A stretch of 64,000 nucleotides of DNA, taken from Oceanospirillum sp048268485 (GTDB taxonomy: Bacteria; Pseudomonadota; Gammaproteobacteria; Pseudomonadales; Halomonadaceae). Positions 1 to 8,676 of the stretch are shown in pieces; within the stretch, counting starts at the first letter, position 1, and each line of letters begins with the position of its first letter. The stretch covers positions 62,001 to 126,000 of the forward strand of contig JBLWVL010000001.1 of NCBI GenBank assembly GCA_048268485.1, read 5' to 3'. The notes beneath the pieces are model-generated. The model was not told where the DNA came from, did no database searches, and saw nothing but the letters and a program-made list of their open reading frames with translations. A program made the position numbers and the translations under genes.

Positions 1-530
1 CAAATGATTTGTAAAAGGTTGCAACCTTCGAGCTTGGCGGCATTTTCTAAATCCATCGGCACGCTCTTAAAGCTTTGGCGCAACAGAAAAATGCCAAAGG
101 CACTGGCCATGTAAGGAATAGCTACTGCAAAGTAGGTATCAATAAGGCGTAACTGTGCGAGAGTTTGATAGTTTTCTACAATGAGTATTTCCGGTGTCAC
201 CATGAGCTGCATGATGATTAAACTAAAGATCAATGCACGGCCACGAAACTCAATACGTGCTAAAGCATAGGCCGCTAACGTACACACGATTAATTGTCCT
301 ATTAGGGTCAATAGGCTGATAGCAAAGGTATTGAGCATGTAACGCACGAAAGGTGCTTGGTCCCAGGCTTTAATAAAGTTGTTGATTTCCAATGGCGCAA
401 AAAGCTGGAAGCTGGTGGCATATTCTGCGCTGTGAAACGCCGCCCAAAAGGCATACAGCAAAGGAAATACCCATAGCAGGGCGAAGACCCAAGCGACAAC
501 AGAAGAGCAGGAGGTGAATAATTTATTCAT
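1..530 (-). CDS. ABC transporter permease, UgpE/MalG type (partial, runs off left edge)
   Basis: Inner-membrane permease half of a carbohydrate or glycerol-phosphate ABC importer. Reading the minus strand from the ATG at 530 gives an open frame of 176 codons with no stop before the window edge. It opens MNKLFTSCSSVVAWVF, a hydrophobic first membrane segment, and has further membrane segments (around LLTLIGQLIVCTLAAYALAR). It reaches the cytoplasmic coupling loop DLENAAKLEG at the edge; this is the EAA-type loop that contacts the ATPase. It starts 23 nt after the stop of the other permease gene, so it is the fourth gene of the operon. There is no strong ribosome site. The missing C-terminal part should be about 100 residues by family length. 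Confidence 0.85.
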   Translation of the reverse strand, partial: MNKLFTSCSSVVAWVFALLWVFPLLYAFWAAFHSAEYATSFQLFAPLEINNFIKAWDQAPFVRYMLNTFAISLLTLIGQLIVCTLAAYALARIEFRGRALIFSLIIMQLMVTPEILIVENYQTLAQLRLIDTYFAVAIPYMASAFGIFLLRQSFKSVPMDLENAAKLEGCNLLQII

Positions 531-553
531 GACGGGGCTCTACGGTTAGGGAA

Positions 554-1417
554 TTAATAGTGAACACGGCGTTCAATAATTCCGAATTGAATTAACGCCA
601 TAACGATTAATACCAACAGCAATATGACGGTAAGCGCCGAAGCATAAGCGGTATCGAAAAATGCAAACGAGTTCTCGTATATGTAATAAAGTAATAAGTT
701 AGTTGCATTGTTTGGCCCGCCTTTGGTCAAGATAAAAAGGTGGTCAATCAACTTAAACGCATTTAATAAAGCGTTTACAAATACAAATAAAGTCGTCGGC
801 ATCAACAATGGAAAAGTAATACGTTTAAACGTGTACCATACAGAGGCATTTTCTGTTTTAGCGGCTTTATATAAATCAGGTGAAATGGTTTGTAATGCCG
901 CCAGATAAAAAATCATAAAGAAGCCAGCTTCTTTCCAGATGGTCATGGCCATCAGGCTGTATAGGGCTGTGTCTGGGTCCCCTAACCAGTTGATTCCTGC
1001 TCCGCCAAAACTTTCGAGTATGCTGTTAAATAAGCCAATTTCCGGGCTGTAAAACAGTAACCAAATATTCGCTACAGAAATCATTGGTAACATGGTTGGA
1101 GTGAAGAAAGAAAGGCGTAGAAAACTTTGCCCTGCAATCTTGCTGTTCACCCATAGAGCCATAACTAACGCCAGCACGATTGAGGCAGGGACGGTCACTA
1201 AGGCATAGAGCAGGTTGTTTTTCAGAACTTTCCAGAAAACAGTGTCCTCCATTAAACGGGCATAGTTCTCATCGCTAAAATAGTCACCCATTTGTACGCC
1301 AAAGCCGAAAAAACTGCGCCATACCGTATTCCCAATAGGGAAATAGGTAAAAGCGATCAGAAGTATTAGGGCGGGTGCCAATAGTAACCAAGCTTGGGCT
1401 TTGTAGGTTTTAAACAT
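554..1417 (-). CDS. ABC transporter permease, UgpA/MalF type
   Basis: Inner-membrane permease of 287 residues, the usual length for UgpA-like proteins. About six membrane segments can be read, the first at roughly residues 9-29 (WLLLAPALILLIAFTYFPI). The coupling loop near residue 185 reads YKAAKTENASVWYTFKRITF, a somewhat degenerate EAA loop, followed by PLLMP. The KGGPNNAT segment and the C-terminal ERRVHY ending are typical of the CUT1 family, which carries oligosaccharides, sugar alcohols or glycerol-3-phosphate. It lies between the binding-protein gene and the second permease gene. The exact substrate cannot be told from sequence. Confidence 0.9.
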   Translation of the reverse strand: MFKTYKAQAWLLLAPALILLIAFTYFPIGNTVWRSFFGFGVQMGDYFSDENYARLMEDTVFWKVLKNNLLYALVTVPASIVLALVMALWVNSKIAGQSFLRLSFFTPTMLPMISVANIWLLFYSPEIGLFNSILESFGGAGINWLGDPDTALYSLMAMTIWKEAGFFMIFYLAALQTISPDLYKAAKTENASVWYTFKRITFPLLMPTTLFVFVNALLNAFKLIDHLFILTKGGPNNATNLLLYYIYENSFAFFDTAYASALTVILLLVLIVMALIQFGIIERRVHY

Positions 1418-1469
1418 ACTTTATCTCAGTGCGAGGCCAATAAAGGCCCCGCTGTATTCAAGGGGAAAA

Positions 1470-2753
1470 TTAACGGTAACGCGACAGAATACGTTCTGCT
1501 TGTTTCTGGGCAGACGTTAACGCCTGCTCAGCACTTTTTTGGCCGTTTAGTACCGCTTGAATAGCATCATCCAGCAGTTTGCGCACGCGACCCGATTGGT
1601 GGGTAGATAGCTCAGCTGTTGCAAATTTAAGCTGATCACGCGCCACTGCTGCAGGTGGGAAGCTGCTTACATACTCTTTTAGCTCTGGCGTTTGATAAGC
1701 CGCTGGGCTGATGCCCATGTAGCCAGTTTGAATGCTCCATTTTGCGGCTTGCTCTGGTGATGTCATGAACTTCACTAGCTCTAAAGCTGCGTGTTTCTCC
1801 TCTGTGGTGGCATTTTTGAAGAGGTAGAAGTTACCGCCCCCCGTTGGTGAGCCACGCTCGATATCGGCAGGCAACATCGCCACACCGAAATCAAACTTCG
1901 CTGCGTTCTTAACGGCTGTTAGATTGCCTGTTGAATGCCACATCATGGCCGTTTTTTCTTCTAGGAAGTTTTGGCGTAAAGTGCCCCATTCAATAGTACC
2001 TTTTGGCATTACTTGGTACTTATCACTAAGATCGTGCCAAAACTCCAGTGCTGCAATCGCTTTCGGGTCATCGAAGTAGGTTTTGTCACCTGCCTGATTC
2101 ATTAGCTTATGGCCTTTCTCTTTTGTTAAGGCTCCAAACATCCAGTATGGGTAACCTGTTGATGGAATCATCGCGCCCCATTGAGTTACTTTGCCATTGC
2201 TGTCTTTCTTGGTCAGTTTCTGACCCATGTCGATCAGCTCTTGCCAGTTGTTTGGCGCTTTTTCTGGATCAAGCCCTGCTGCGCGGAACATGTCTTTGTT
2301 GTAGTACATAACAATGGTCGAACGCTGGAAAGGAATACCGTAGGTTTTGCCATCGACGATACCGTTTTCCATCAGTGCAGGGTGGAAGCTGTTGAGCCAA
2401 GTCTTTTCTTCAGGTGTACTGATTACGTCATCAAATGGCACGATAGCGCCCAAATCCATGAGTTCATGAACATCAATGGAGAACATCACGGATAATTGCG
2501 CGGGTTTTCCACTGTTAAGTGCCGCAAGCGCCTTAACCCGGGCATCATTGTAGTTGCCGGCATAAATCGCATTGACGTCAATGTCTGGGTTTTGTTGTTC
2601 AAAATCGTCCACAATCGAGTCCACTACCTTGGTTAAAGAACCACCAACGGAGACTGGGTAATACATGGTTAACTCTGTTTTGGCATGCACTAACGCTGAA
2701 AAACTCAGCCCTATTGCTCCTACGGTGAGAAGTTTCTTCAGGTTCTTACGCAT
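1470..2753 (-). CDS. Periplasmic extracellular solute-binding protein, UgpB-like
   Basis: Substrate-capturing subunit of the ABC importer. I place the start at the ATG at 2753 (MRKNLKKLLTVGAIGLSF), because GGAG lies about 9 nt upstream and the following residues form a signal peptide ending near ALVHA-KTEL. An upstream in-frame extension to 2801 would overlap the ATPase gene and lacks these features. The mature protein (about 400 residues) has features of family 1 binding proteins: VDSIVDDFEQQNPDI, the GNY motif, and a C-terminal helical region. Resemblance to UgpB suggests glycerol-3-phosphate or its diesters, but a sugar is also possible. Confidence 0.88.
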   Translation of the reverse strand: MRKNLKKLLTVGAIGLSFSALVHAKTELTMYYPVSVGGSLTKVVDSIVDDFEQQNPDIDVNAIYAGNYNDARVKALAALNSGKPAQLSVMFSIDVHELMDLGAIVPFDDVISTPEEKTWLNSFHPALMENGIVDGKTYGIPFQRSTIVMYYNKDMFRAAGLDPEKAPNNWQELIDMGQKLTKKDSNGKVTQWGAMIPSTGYPYWMFGALTKEKGHKLMNQAGDKTYFDDPKAIAALEFWHDLSDKYQVMPKGTIEWGTLRQNFLEEKTAMMWHSTGNLTAVKNAAKFDFGVAMLPADIERGSPTGGGNFYLFKNATTEEKHAALELVKFMTSPEQAAKWSIQTGYMGISPAAYQTPELKEYVSSFPPAAVARDQLKFATAELSTHQSGRVRKLLDDAIQAVLNGQKSAEQALTSAQKQAERILSRYR

Positions 2754-2787
2754 TACAGTCGCTCCATTCAGGTTGGTTTTCATCGTG

Positions 2788-3789
2788 CTATACCCCGGCA
2801 AGACGTTTGCCAGTTGTTTTGGAAAAAAGATGTTGTTCTTGCTCAGGCCAAAGGATGTTGAGCTGTGAACCTGTGCTTAAATGATGTTTTCCCATTAGGG
2901 ACAACTGAATGTCTTTAGCGCCCTGATAAGGGCCATTTACAATGTCCACATTGATGACAGTGGTCGCCCCCTGGTAGTCACAGCTATTGATCCTGGCGGC
3001 ATGACCTGCTGAGTTGAGCCCGATATGTTCAGGGCGAATGCCAATGATGTGTTCTCCATGGGGAATCAGGTTCATCGATGGGTGGCCAATAAAGCGTGCG
3101 ACAAAAGTCGATTCAGGTTGCTGGTAGAAGCTCTCCGGCGTGCCTTGTTGTTCTACTTGGCCTTGATTTAACAGGATGATTTTGTCGGCCATACTCATGG
3201 CTTCAATCTGATCATGGGTGACATAAACGAGGGTTAAACCAAGGCTTTTTTGTAGCTGGCGCAGCTCATTGCGCATTTCGTTACGAAGCTTGGTATCTAA
3301 GTTCGAAAGTGGCTCATCCATCAGGCATAGGGGGGCTTGTGATGCGATGCTTCTTGCCAGCGCGACACGCTGGCATTGGCCGCCAGAAAGTTGGCTTGGT
3401 TTCTTTTGGATATGTTCTTCCAGGCCGACCAGTTCAATGGCATGTTTTAGTCGTTTAATTTGCTCTTGCTTATCAACTCGCCGCGCTTTTAAACCAAACA
3501 GAATGTTTTCCTTCACGGTCAGGTGAGGGAATAGCGCATAAGACTGGAACACCATGGATAATCCACGTTTACCCGGTGGTAATTGGGTGATGTTTTGGCC
3601 TCCAAGATGAATCTCTCCGCGGCTCGGTGACTCAAGTCCTGCAATCATGTTTAAAGTCGTCGATTTACCGCAGCCACTAGGCCCTAACAGGGAGATAAAT
3701 TCGCCTTGTTCGATGGAGAAGCTAACATCATTGACGACACAATGATTGGCATATTCTTTGGTTAGGTTAGAGATGTTTAAAAAACTCAT
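2788..3789 (-). CDS. ABC transporter ATP-binding protein, UgpC/MalK type
   Basis: ATPase that powers the importer, 333 residues. Visible motifs: Walker A GPSGCGKST near residues 36-44, the Q-loop VFQSYALFP, the signature LSGGQCQRVALARS, Walker B LCLMDEPLSNLD, and the switch histidine in YVTHDQ. The C-terminal 100 residues form the TOBE/MOP-like regulatory domain of CUT1 ATPases, with GIRPEHIGL. The start overlaps the stop of the DeoR gene (ATGA at 3786-3789), so the two are translationally coupled. Having the ATPase before the binding protein is a less common order for Ugp-type operons. Confidence 0.92.
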   Translation of the reverse strand: MSFLNISNLTKEYANHCVVNDVSFSIEQGEFISLLGPSGCGKSTTLNMIAGLESPSRGEIHLGGQNITQLPPGKRGLSMVFQSYALFPHLTVKENILFGLKARRVDKQEQIKRLKHAIELVGLEEHIQKKPSQLSGGQCQRVALARSIASQAPLCLMDEPLSNLDTKLRNEMRNELRQLQKSLGLTLVYVTHDQIEAMSMADKIILLNQGQVEQQGTPESFYQQPESTFVARFIGHPSMNLIPHGEHIIGIRPEHIGLNSAGHAARINSCDYQGATTVINVDIVNGPYQGAKDIQLSLMGKHHLSTGSQLNILWPEQEQHLFSKTTGKRLAGV

Positions 3790-4574
3790 AATGACCTCGC
3801 AGATGCGTTATCTGCTGTTATAACTTTCACGTCATGCTGCTTGCATAATTGCAGGAGTTCATAGCCAACGTGGTTGGTAAAAAACATATCGATTTTTTTC
3901 AAATGACTGCTTTTCACAGGCGCACTGCGTTGGAATTTATGCTGGTCAGCCACCAAGAGACGCTGTTCGCAATTGTCCAAAATAGCTTGGGATAAATGGG
4001 ATTCTTCTGGGGAGAAATCGAGCAGGTCGCCAGTGCTGGAAATGCCACCGACACCACAAATACCGTAATTAACTTGAAATTTTCTGAGGTATTGGGTGGC
4101 GTCTTCGCCTACTACGTCCTGATCGGTGGCACGAATACGACCGCTGACCATATGAGTTTCGATATTAGGGTTTTCACACAAAGCGATAGCGGCATTAAGG
4201 TTGTTCGTGATGACAGTCAGTCCTGGGTGATGGATCAGGTGACGAGCGATTTGCTCCGGAGTGGTGCCTATGCCTAAAAAGATACTGCTACCTTCCGGCA
4301 AGTAATCGACTAACTGACTCGCGATCTGTTTTTTCTCTTCCAGGTGGATAATTTGTCGATTGGAAAAAGACAAATTACTACGCTGTACCGGTAAGCAAAT
4401 CCCACCATGAACGCGTTTTACCAACGCAAACTCACTGAGAAGGTTCAACTCTTTACGTATGGTTTGAACAGACACGTCAAAATGTTCCGTGAGCTCAGCA
4501 CTGGACACCTTCCCACCGTGATTTTTGAGTAGCTCCAGAATTTCTTTTTGTCTTGTGGATAAGTTGTCTGTCAT
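3786..4574 (-). CDS. DeoR/GlpR-family transcriptional regulator
   Basis: Likely repressor of the adjoining ABC operon. The N-terminal winged helix-turn-helix spans about residues 6-60 (RQKEILELLKNHGGKVSSAE ... VSVQTIRKELNLL), with the DeoR signature leading to VKRVHGG. The C-terminal DeoR sensor domain has the sugar-phosphate isomerase-like fold (SSIFLGIGTTPEQIARHL and GICGVGGIS). The family usually binds a phosphorylated sugar or glycerol-3-phosphate, which fits the transport genes downstream. It is the first gene of the operon and overlaps the ATPase gene by 4 nt. AAGG lies 6 nt before the ATG, inside an inverted repeat likely to be its own operator. Confidence 0.9.
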   Translation of the reverse strand: MTDNLSTRQKEILELLKNHGGKVSSAELTEHFDVSVQTIRKELNLLSEFALVKRVHGGICLPVQRSNLSFSNRQIIHLEEKKQIASQLVDYLPEGSSIFLGIGTTPEQIARHLIHHPGLTVITNNLNAAIALCENPNIETHMVSGRIRATDQDVVGEDATQYLRKFQVNYGICGVGGISSTGDLLDFSPEESHLSQAILDNCEQRLLVADQHKFQRSAPVKSSHLKKIDMFFTNHVGYELLQLCKQHDVKVITADNASARSL

Positions 4575-4630
4575 ACGAAACCTTAATATGTATTTTTTTC
4601 TTTCGCTTGAAATACTATTTGTTTCGTATG
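4572..4630. promoter_or_regulatory. Long-spaced inverted repeat, candidate DeoR operator
   Basis: CATACGAAAC at 4572-4581 and GTTTCGTATG at 4621-4630 are perfect 10-base inverted copies with 39 bases between them. A further TTTCG half-site lies at 4601-4605. The inner copy overlaps the ribosome site and start codon of the DeoR-family gene. DeoR-family proteins commonly bind pairs of TTTCG-like half-sites and can loop DNA. Autoregulation is inferred. Confidence 0.5.
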
Positions 4631-4890
4631 AACGCTTGTTGAACGATTTTTGACAGTTTTGTGTCGGTTTCTCTAATAGCGGCTTTTGGCGTTAATCAAG
4701 GGCTGATGTATCGAGAGTTAATCGATTATTTAGAGAAAGTTAAAATGAGGGGGATTGCAGGTGTTTGAAAATAAATAACGGTGTTTTCAGAAATAAAAAA
4801 ACCCCTATCCAGAGATAGGGGGTCACTTCAGTCTTATCAAAGACTTAGTTTTTTACTGTGCCAAAAAGTAAAAACTCTGGCTTGTAGATC
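4575..4890. other. Intergenic region between the DeoR gene and proX
   Basis: This 316-base region holds the presumed minus-strand promoter and operator of the DeoR-led operon at its left end and the proX terminator at 4791-4821. I see no further gene. The central part (4640-4780) is AT-rich without an open frame worth calling. Confidence 0.6.
4791..4821 (-). terminator. Rho-independent terminator of proVWX
   Basis: Read on the minus strand, CCCCTATC, a 4-base loop and GATAGGGG form a perfect 8-bp stem (4802-4821) followed by a run of seven T. It lies about 70 bases after the proX stop. Confidence 0.9.
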
Positions 4891-5889
4891 TTATTTAGCT
4901 GCTTTCTTCGCGGCACTGATCCACTGGTCAAATGTTTTCTGGTTTGCCTGGATCCACTGATCTGCGTGACGCTCGATTTCTTTAACAGAATCCTGACCAT
5001 TGCTGATCATCATGTTTTCAGCACTAACCGCGTTGATCGGTAGCTTCATGATTTCGAACAGTTTTGCAGCTGCCGGGTTTGCTTCTGCCCACTCTTTATT
5101 GGCAACGATGCGCTCAGCGTTGATATCGAAGCCATAGTTTTTGCCATTTGGCAGGGCGGTATCGGTACCGTTCGGGTTAGCGGAATAGGGAACTTCTAAC
5201 CAAACGACATCTTTACCCGGAACCAGTTTGCCTGATACCCAATATGGCGTCCAAGTGTAGTACAGCACAGGCTCGCCATCGTTAAAGCGGGCAATAGTGT
5301 CAGAAATAATAGCAGCGTATTGACCCTGTTTGTGTGTAATAGAATCACGCAGTTTAAACTCGGTCAGCTGATGCTCAATCACACCTTCACAGCCCCAGCC
5401 TGCCTGGCAGCCGGTCAGATCTGCTTTGCCATCACCATCCGTATCAAACAGCTTCGCCAGCTTGGGATCTTTCAGGTCGGTGATTTTAGTGATGCCGTAT
5501 TTGTCGGCCGTTTTTTTGTCGATCAGGTAGCCCTGTGCAGCTCCGCTGATATAGGTGCCTTTGCGATAGAAGGTATCATCACCTCCGGCGTTAGCATACA
5601 TGCCGTTGTGCAGAGGGAACCAGTTCACTGCCATATAGGTGATGTCACCATTGGCGATAGCGGTATAAGCAGCGCTATAGTCAACTTCTTTAATGGGCTG
5701 AACGTCATAACCCAGTTTTTGCAGTGCTTTGTTGATAACAACGGTCTGAAATTTTTCTTCAGCGATAGGGCTGTGTACACCTTGTACCTTGATACCTTCG
5801 CCGGGAAGGGCGTCAGCCAGTGCGGCACTGCTTGTAACAGTTGCACTGAGTGCCAGGGCTGTCAACAGGCTTTTCTTCATTGATTTCAT
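4891..5889 (-). CDS. proX: Glycine betaine/proline ABC transporter substrate-binding protein
   Basis: Periplasmic osmoprotectant-binding protein, about 332 residues. Of three nearby ATG codons (5895, 5889, 5880) I choose 5889, because GGAG sits 8 nt before it; the one at 5895 would be only 2 nt away. A signal peptide follows (MKKSLLTALALSATVTSSAALA). The tryptophan-bearing motifs VNWFPLH, GWGCEGV and YTWTPYW match the three-Trp box that holds the quaternary ammonium in E. coli ProX. The paired cysteines in TGCQAGWGCEG probably form the ProX disulfide. Last gene of the proVWX operon, 111 nt after proW and followed by a strong terminator. Confidence 0.95.
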   Translation of the reverse strand: MKSMKKSLLTALALSATVTSSAALADALPGEGIKVQGVHSPIAEEKFQTVVINKALQKLGYDVQPIKEVDYSAAYTAIANGDITYMAVNWFPLHNGMYANAGGDDTFYRKGTYISGAAQGYLIDKKTADKYGITKITDLKDPKLAKLFDTDGDGKADLTGCQAGWGCEGVIEHQLTEFKLRDSITHKQGQYAAIISDTIARFNDGEPVLYYTWTPYWVSGKLVPGKDVVWLEVPYSANPNGTDTALPNGKNYGFDINAERIVANKEWAEANPAAAKLFEIMKLPINAVSAENMMISNGQDSVKEIERHADQWIQANQKTFDQWISAAKKAAK

Positions 5890-5989
5890 GCGCATATCTC
5901 CATTTTTATCTTTTCTTATTTATAAATACGTTCGTTCAAGCTCAGTTTCTGGCAAGAAGGCAGAGCCTGGACGTTGAGGTCGCAGGCTA

Positions 5990-6001
5990 GGTATTAATAC
6001 C
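5990..6001. repeat. 12-bp perfect palindrome between proW and proX
   Basis: GGTATTAATACC lies 5 bases beyond the proW stop codon, in the proW-proX gap. It could be a protein site or a weak mRNA hairpin; its function is unknown. Confidence 0.4.
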
Positions 6002-6006
6002 GTAGT

Positions 6007-7101
6007 TTATGTGCGCCCCATTGCACGGCGAGCGATACCCACCGGGCCTGCTTCATACCAGTGGCGTACACCTCGGCTTCGGGAGTCCTGCCCGAGGGCC
6101 TGTGTCATACGATCCAAAATAATGGCTAAAATGACGATACCGACACCTCCAACTGTTGCCAGGCCGATATCAAGGCGACCAATCCCACGTAATACCATCA
6201 GACCTAAACCACCCACGGAGATCATAGACGCAATAACGACCATGGATAGGCAGAGCATTAGTGTCTGGTTTACGCCTGCCATAATTGTTGGCATGGCCAG
6301 AGGTAGTTGTACTTTAAACAGCATCTGGCGAGGGTGTGCCCCAAAGGAGTTAGCGGCTTCAATCAGGTCATCAGGTACCTGACGAATACCCAGGTTGGTC
6401 AGTCGAATAATAGGAGGCATAGCAAAGATAATCGTCACAACAACACCGGGTACGTTGCCAATACCGAATAGCATGACAATAGGTACCAGATAAACAAACG
6501 CCGGAGTGGTTTGCATCGCATCAAGAGTAGGACGTAATACCTGATTAATTTTCTCACTGCGGGCCATTAGAATACCAAGTGGCATTCCCAGTAAGGCGCA
6601 GAAGAAGACGGAGGTCAGTACCAGAGATAGTGTCGTCATCGCTTCGCTCCAGGCACCAATACCTCCGAGGATAACCAAGCTGATAACAGTGCCGATGGCC
6701 AAGCGCTTATTGGCAAGCTGCCAGGCCAGCAAGCCAAAAATCAGAATCATCAGAAAGGGGTGTGCAGAGTTCAGCAGGGTATCGATTGAAGTCAGTGTGG
6801 CATCTACAGGGGCTTTAATGGCACTGAAGAAAGGGCGGAAGTTACCAACGACCCATTCCAGTGCATTTTCAACCCAGCCCTCCAGAGGGATCCATGACTG
6901 AGCAAAGGGATCGGCCAGGGTGATCTGGTCCTCCACAACGGCAGCGACATCCTCGTTTAGCCAGGCTTCGCTGCCGGTAACTTCTTCTGAAGATCGTTCT
7001 GCGTTACCCCAGGGATTGTTAGCCGGCTCTGGGCTGGCAAATGGGTTATCTGTATCCGAGGTTTGGGTATCAGTGGCAAAAGGGTTGTTTTCAGTGCTCA
7101 T
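6007..7101 (-). CDS. proW: Glycine betaine/proline ABC transporter permease
   Basis: Inner-membrane permease of the ProU system, 364 residues. As in E. coli ProW, a long hydrophilic N-terminus (about residues 1-100, rich in Asn, Glu and Asp) precedes the membrane domain. The first membrane segment is near residue 113 (HPFLMILIFGLLAWQLA). The coupling loop DLIEAANSFGAHPRQMLFKV is the classic EAA motif. The gene starts 2 nt downstream of the proV stop, so they are co-transcribed. A short positively charged tail follows the last membrane segment. Confidence 0.95.
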   Translation of the reverse strand: MSTENNPFATDTQTSDTDNPFASPEPANNPWGNAERSSEEVTGSEAWLNEDVAAVVEDQITLADPFAQSWIPLEGWVENALEWVVGNFRPFFSAIKAPVDATLTSIDTLLNSAHPFLMILIFGLLAWQLANKRLAIGTVISLVILGGIGAWSEAMTTLSLVLTSVFFCALLGMPLGILMARSEKINQVLRPTLDAMQTTPAFVYLVPIVMLFGIGNVPGVVVTIIFAMPPIIRLTNLGIRQVPDDLIEAANSFGAHPRQMLFKVQLPLAMPTIMAGVNQTLMLCLSMVVIASMISVGGLGLMVLRGIGRLDIGLATVGGVGIVILAIILDRMTQALGQDSRSRGVRHWYEAGPVGIARRAMGRT

Positions 7102-7103
7102 TT

Positions 7104-8294
7104 TTATATCTCTCGGTCTAAGGTTTCCAGCAGACGGCCTTTGCTGATATTACCCAGGTACTTGTTATCACTATCTACAACAGGTACGGCATAGCCGGTT
7201 TTGGCCACTAAGCCTATCAGGTCGCTGATGGAGGTTTCTGCCGTTACGGGTTTTGGTTCCGTCAGTAGAGCCTGCTCCAGCTTCAGGTCGGTGTTGATCA
7301 CTTCTTTCAGTGAATCAACGGAAACAACGCCGATAAATTTTCCCAACTTGTCGATGATATAGCCGTAGTCCCGGTCGTTGTCCTGCAACAGCTTAAGGCC
7401 GGTGCGCAGTCCTTCACTGGAATCTTTGCGAACAATGGTGACCTGGGTTTTTCGGACAATATCTTTTGCACTGAAGACATTTGAGACATCCACGCCCTTA
7501 AAGAATGAGCGTACATAGTCATTAGCAGGGTTGTGCAGAATTTCATCGGGTGTGCCGATCTGAACAACTTCACCACCCTGCATAATGGCGATACGATCAC
7601 CGATACGCATCGCTTCGTCCAGATCATGGGAGATAAAGACGATAGTGCGTTGGTGTTCCGCTTGTAGTTTCAGCAACTCGTCCTGCATCTCAGTACGGAT
7701 GAGAGGATCTAATGCGGAGAAGGCTTCATCCATCAGCATGACATCAGGGTTGTTAGCCAGTGCCCGGGCAAGACCGACGCGTTGCTGCATGCCGCCGGAG
7801 AGTTCATCCGGATAGGAGTCTGCATGGGCAGATAGTCCCACCTGGTCTAAAGCGTCCTGTGCTTTTTTATGCCGGATTTCGATGGCTTCACCTGCCAGCT
7901 CCAGACCGAAGGCGGCATTATCCAATACACTCATATGAGGCATAAGCGCAAAGGACTGGAATACCATGCTGATTTTTTTTCGGCGCACATTTCGTAGCTG
8001 ATCGTCATTCATGACCGCAATATCTTCACCGTCGATCAGCACATGGCCACGGGTTGGCTCAATAAGACGGTTGAGCAGGCGTACCAAGGTGGACTTACCT
8101 GATCCGGACAGGCCCATGATCACGAAGATTTCACCTTCGTTAATCGATAAACTGGCATCTTTAACGCCAACGGTTTGGCCCGTTCGGGAAAAAATTTCGT
8201 CTTTGTCGATGCCTTGATCGAGCAGGGAGAGGGCTTTGGCTGGATTTTCACCAAAGATTTTATATAGGTTTTTGACTTCTAATTTTACCGACAT
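7104..8294 (-). CDS. proV: Glycine betaine/proline ABC transporter ATP-binding protein
   Basis: ATPase of the ProU osmoprotectant importer, 396 residues (E. coli ProV has 400). The N-terminal extension EVKNLYKIFGENP is typical of ProV/OpuAA. Walker A is GLSGSGKST, the signature LSGGMQQRVGLAR, Walker B VMLMDEAFSALD, and the switch is FISHDLDEA. Residues from about 275 to the end form two CBS domains, which sense ionic strength or cyclic-di-AMP in relatives. First gene of the operon. A TTGTAT/TATAAC promoter candidate lies about 110 bases upstream. Confidence 0.96.
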   Translation of the reverse strand: MSVKLEVKNLYKIFGENPAKALSLLDQGIDKDEIFSRTGQTVGVKDASLSINEGEIFVIMGLSGSGKSTLVRLLNRLIEPTRGHVLIDGEDIAVMNDDQLRNVRRKKISMVFQSFALMPHMSVLDNAAFGLELAGEAIEIRHKKAQDALDQVGLSAHADSYPDELSGGMQQRVGLARALANNPDVMLMDEAFSALDPLIRTEMQDELLKLQAEHQRTIVFISHDLDEAMRIGDRIAIMQGGEVVQIGTPDEILHNPANDYVRSFFKGVDVSNVFSAKDIVRKTQVTIVRKDSSEGLRTGLKLLQDNDRDYGYIIDKLGKFIGVVSVDSLKEVINTDLKLEQALLTEPKPVTAETSISDLIGLVAKTGYAVPVVDSDNKYLGNISKGRLLETLDREI

Positions 8295-8403
8295 AGATCT
8301 TTGTAAGATTCCTGAGTCGTGGATGACCTTATTTCATTAGGTCTCTAATAAAAAGTTTCCGCTTTAGTGTTCGGAAGACTCTAAAGTCATCGTTTTGTTT
8401 ATA

Positions 8404-8431
8404 GTTATATCGAATCTTTTTTACAATACAA
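8404..8431 (-). promoter_or_regulatory. Candidate sigma-70 promoter of proVWX
   Basis: On the minus strand, TTGTAT (8426-8431) and TATAAC (8404-8409) are separated by 16 bases. This leaves an untranslated leader of roughly 100 bases before proV. The boxes match four and five of six consensus bases. Osmotic control is inferred from the family only. Confidence 0.4.
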
Positions 8432-8607
8432 GGTTTATATAAAATGGTAAATGCCTGTTTTGCTTCCTTTTTTCTACGGTTTGCTCACCAATTTGGTGCA
8501 CTAGGTTTTTCTGTGGTGCCTAGTGGCCGGTTTTTTCAGGCTTTTTCAATACAGGGCATAAGATTTGTACCCGATATATTTTGGCTTTTAAGGTGATGTG
8601 CCGAGCG

Positions 8608-8645
8608 AAAAAAAAACCCCGATACATGCTGACATGTTCGGGGTT
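8608..8645 (-). terminator. Rho-independent terminator of gatCAB
   Basis: A long stem (CCCCGATACATG against CATGTTCGGGG with one internal mismatch, CTGA loop) is followed on the minus strand by nine T. It lies about 30 bases after the gatB stop. Confidence 0.9.
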
Positions 8646-8676
8646 TGGTCACTGATAAACGGCCTGAGTCTAAAGA

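Larger units (their letters stand above)
8295..8676. other. Intergenic region between proV and gatB
   Basis: This 382-base stretch holds the leader and promoter of proVWX (minus) on its left and the gatB terminator at 8608-8645 on its right. The middle (about 8440-8600) is T-rich, with no open frame or repeat that I can support. Confidence 0.6.
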
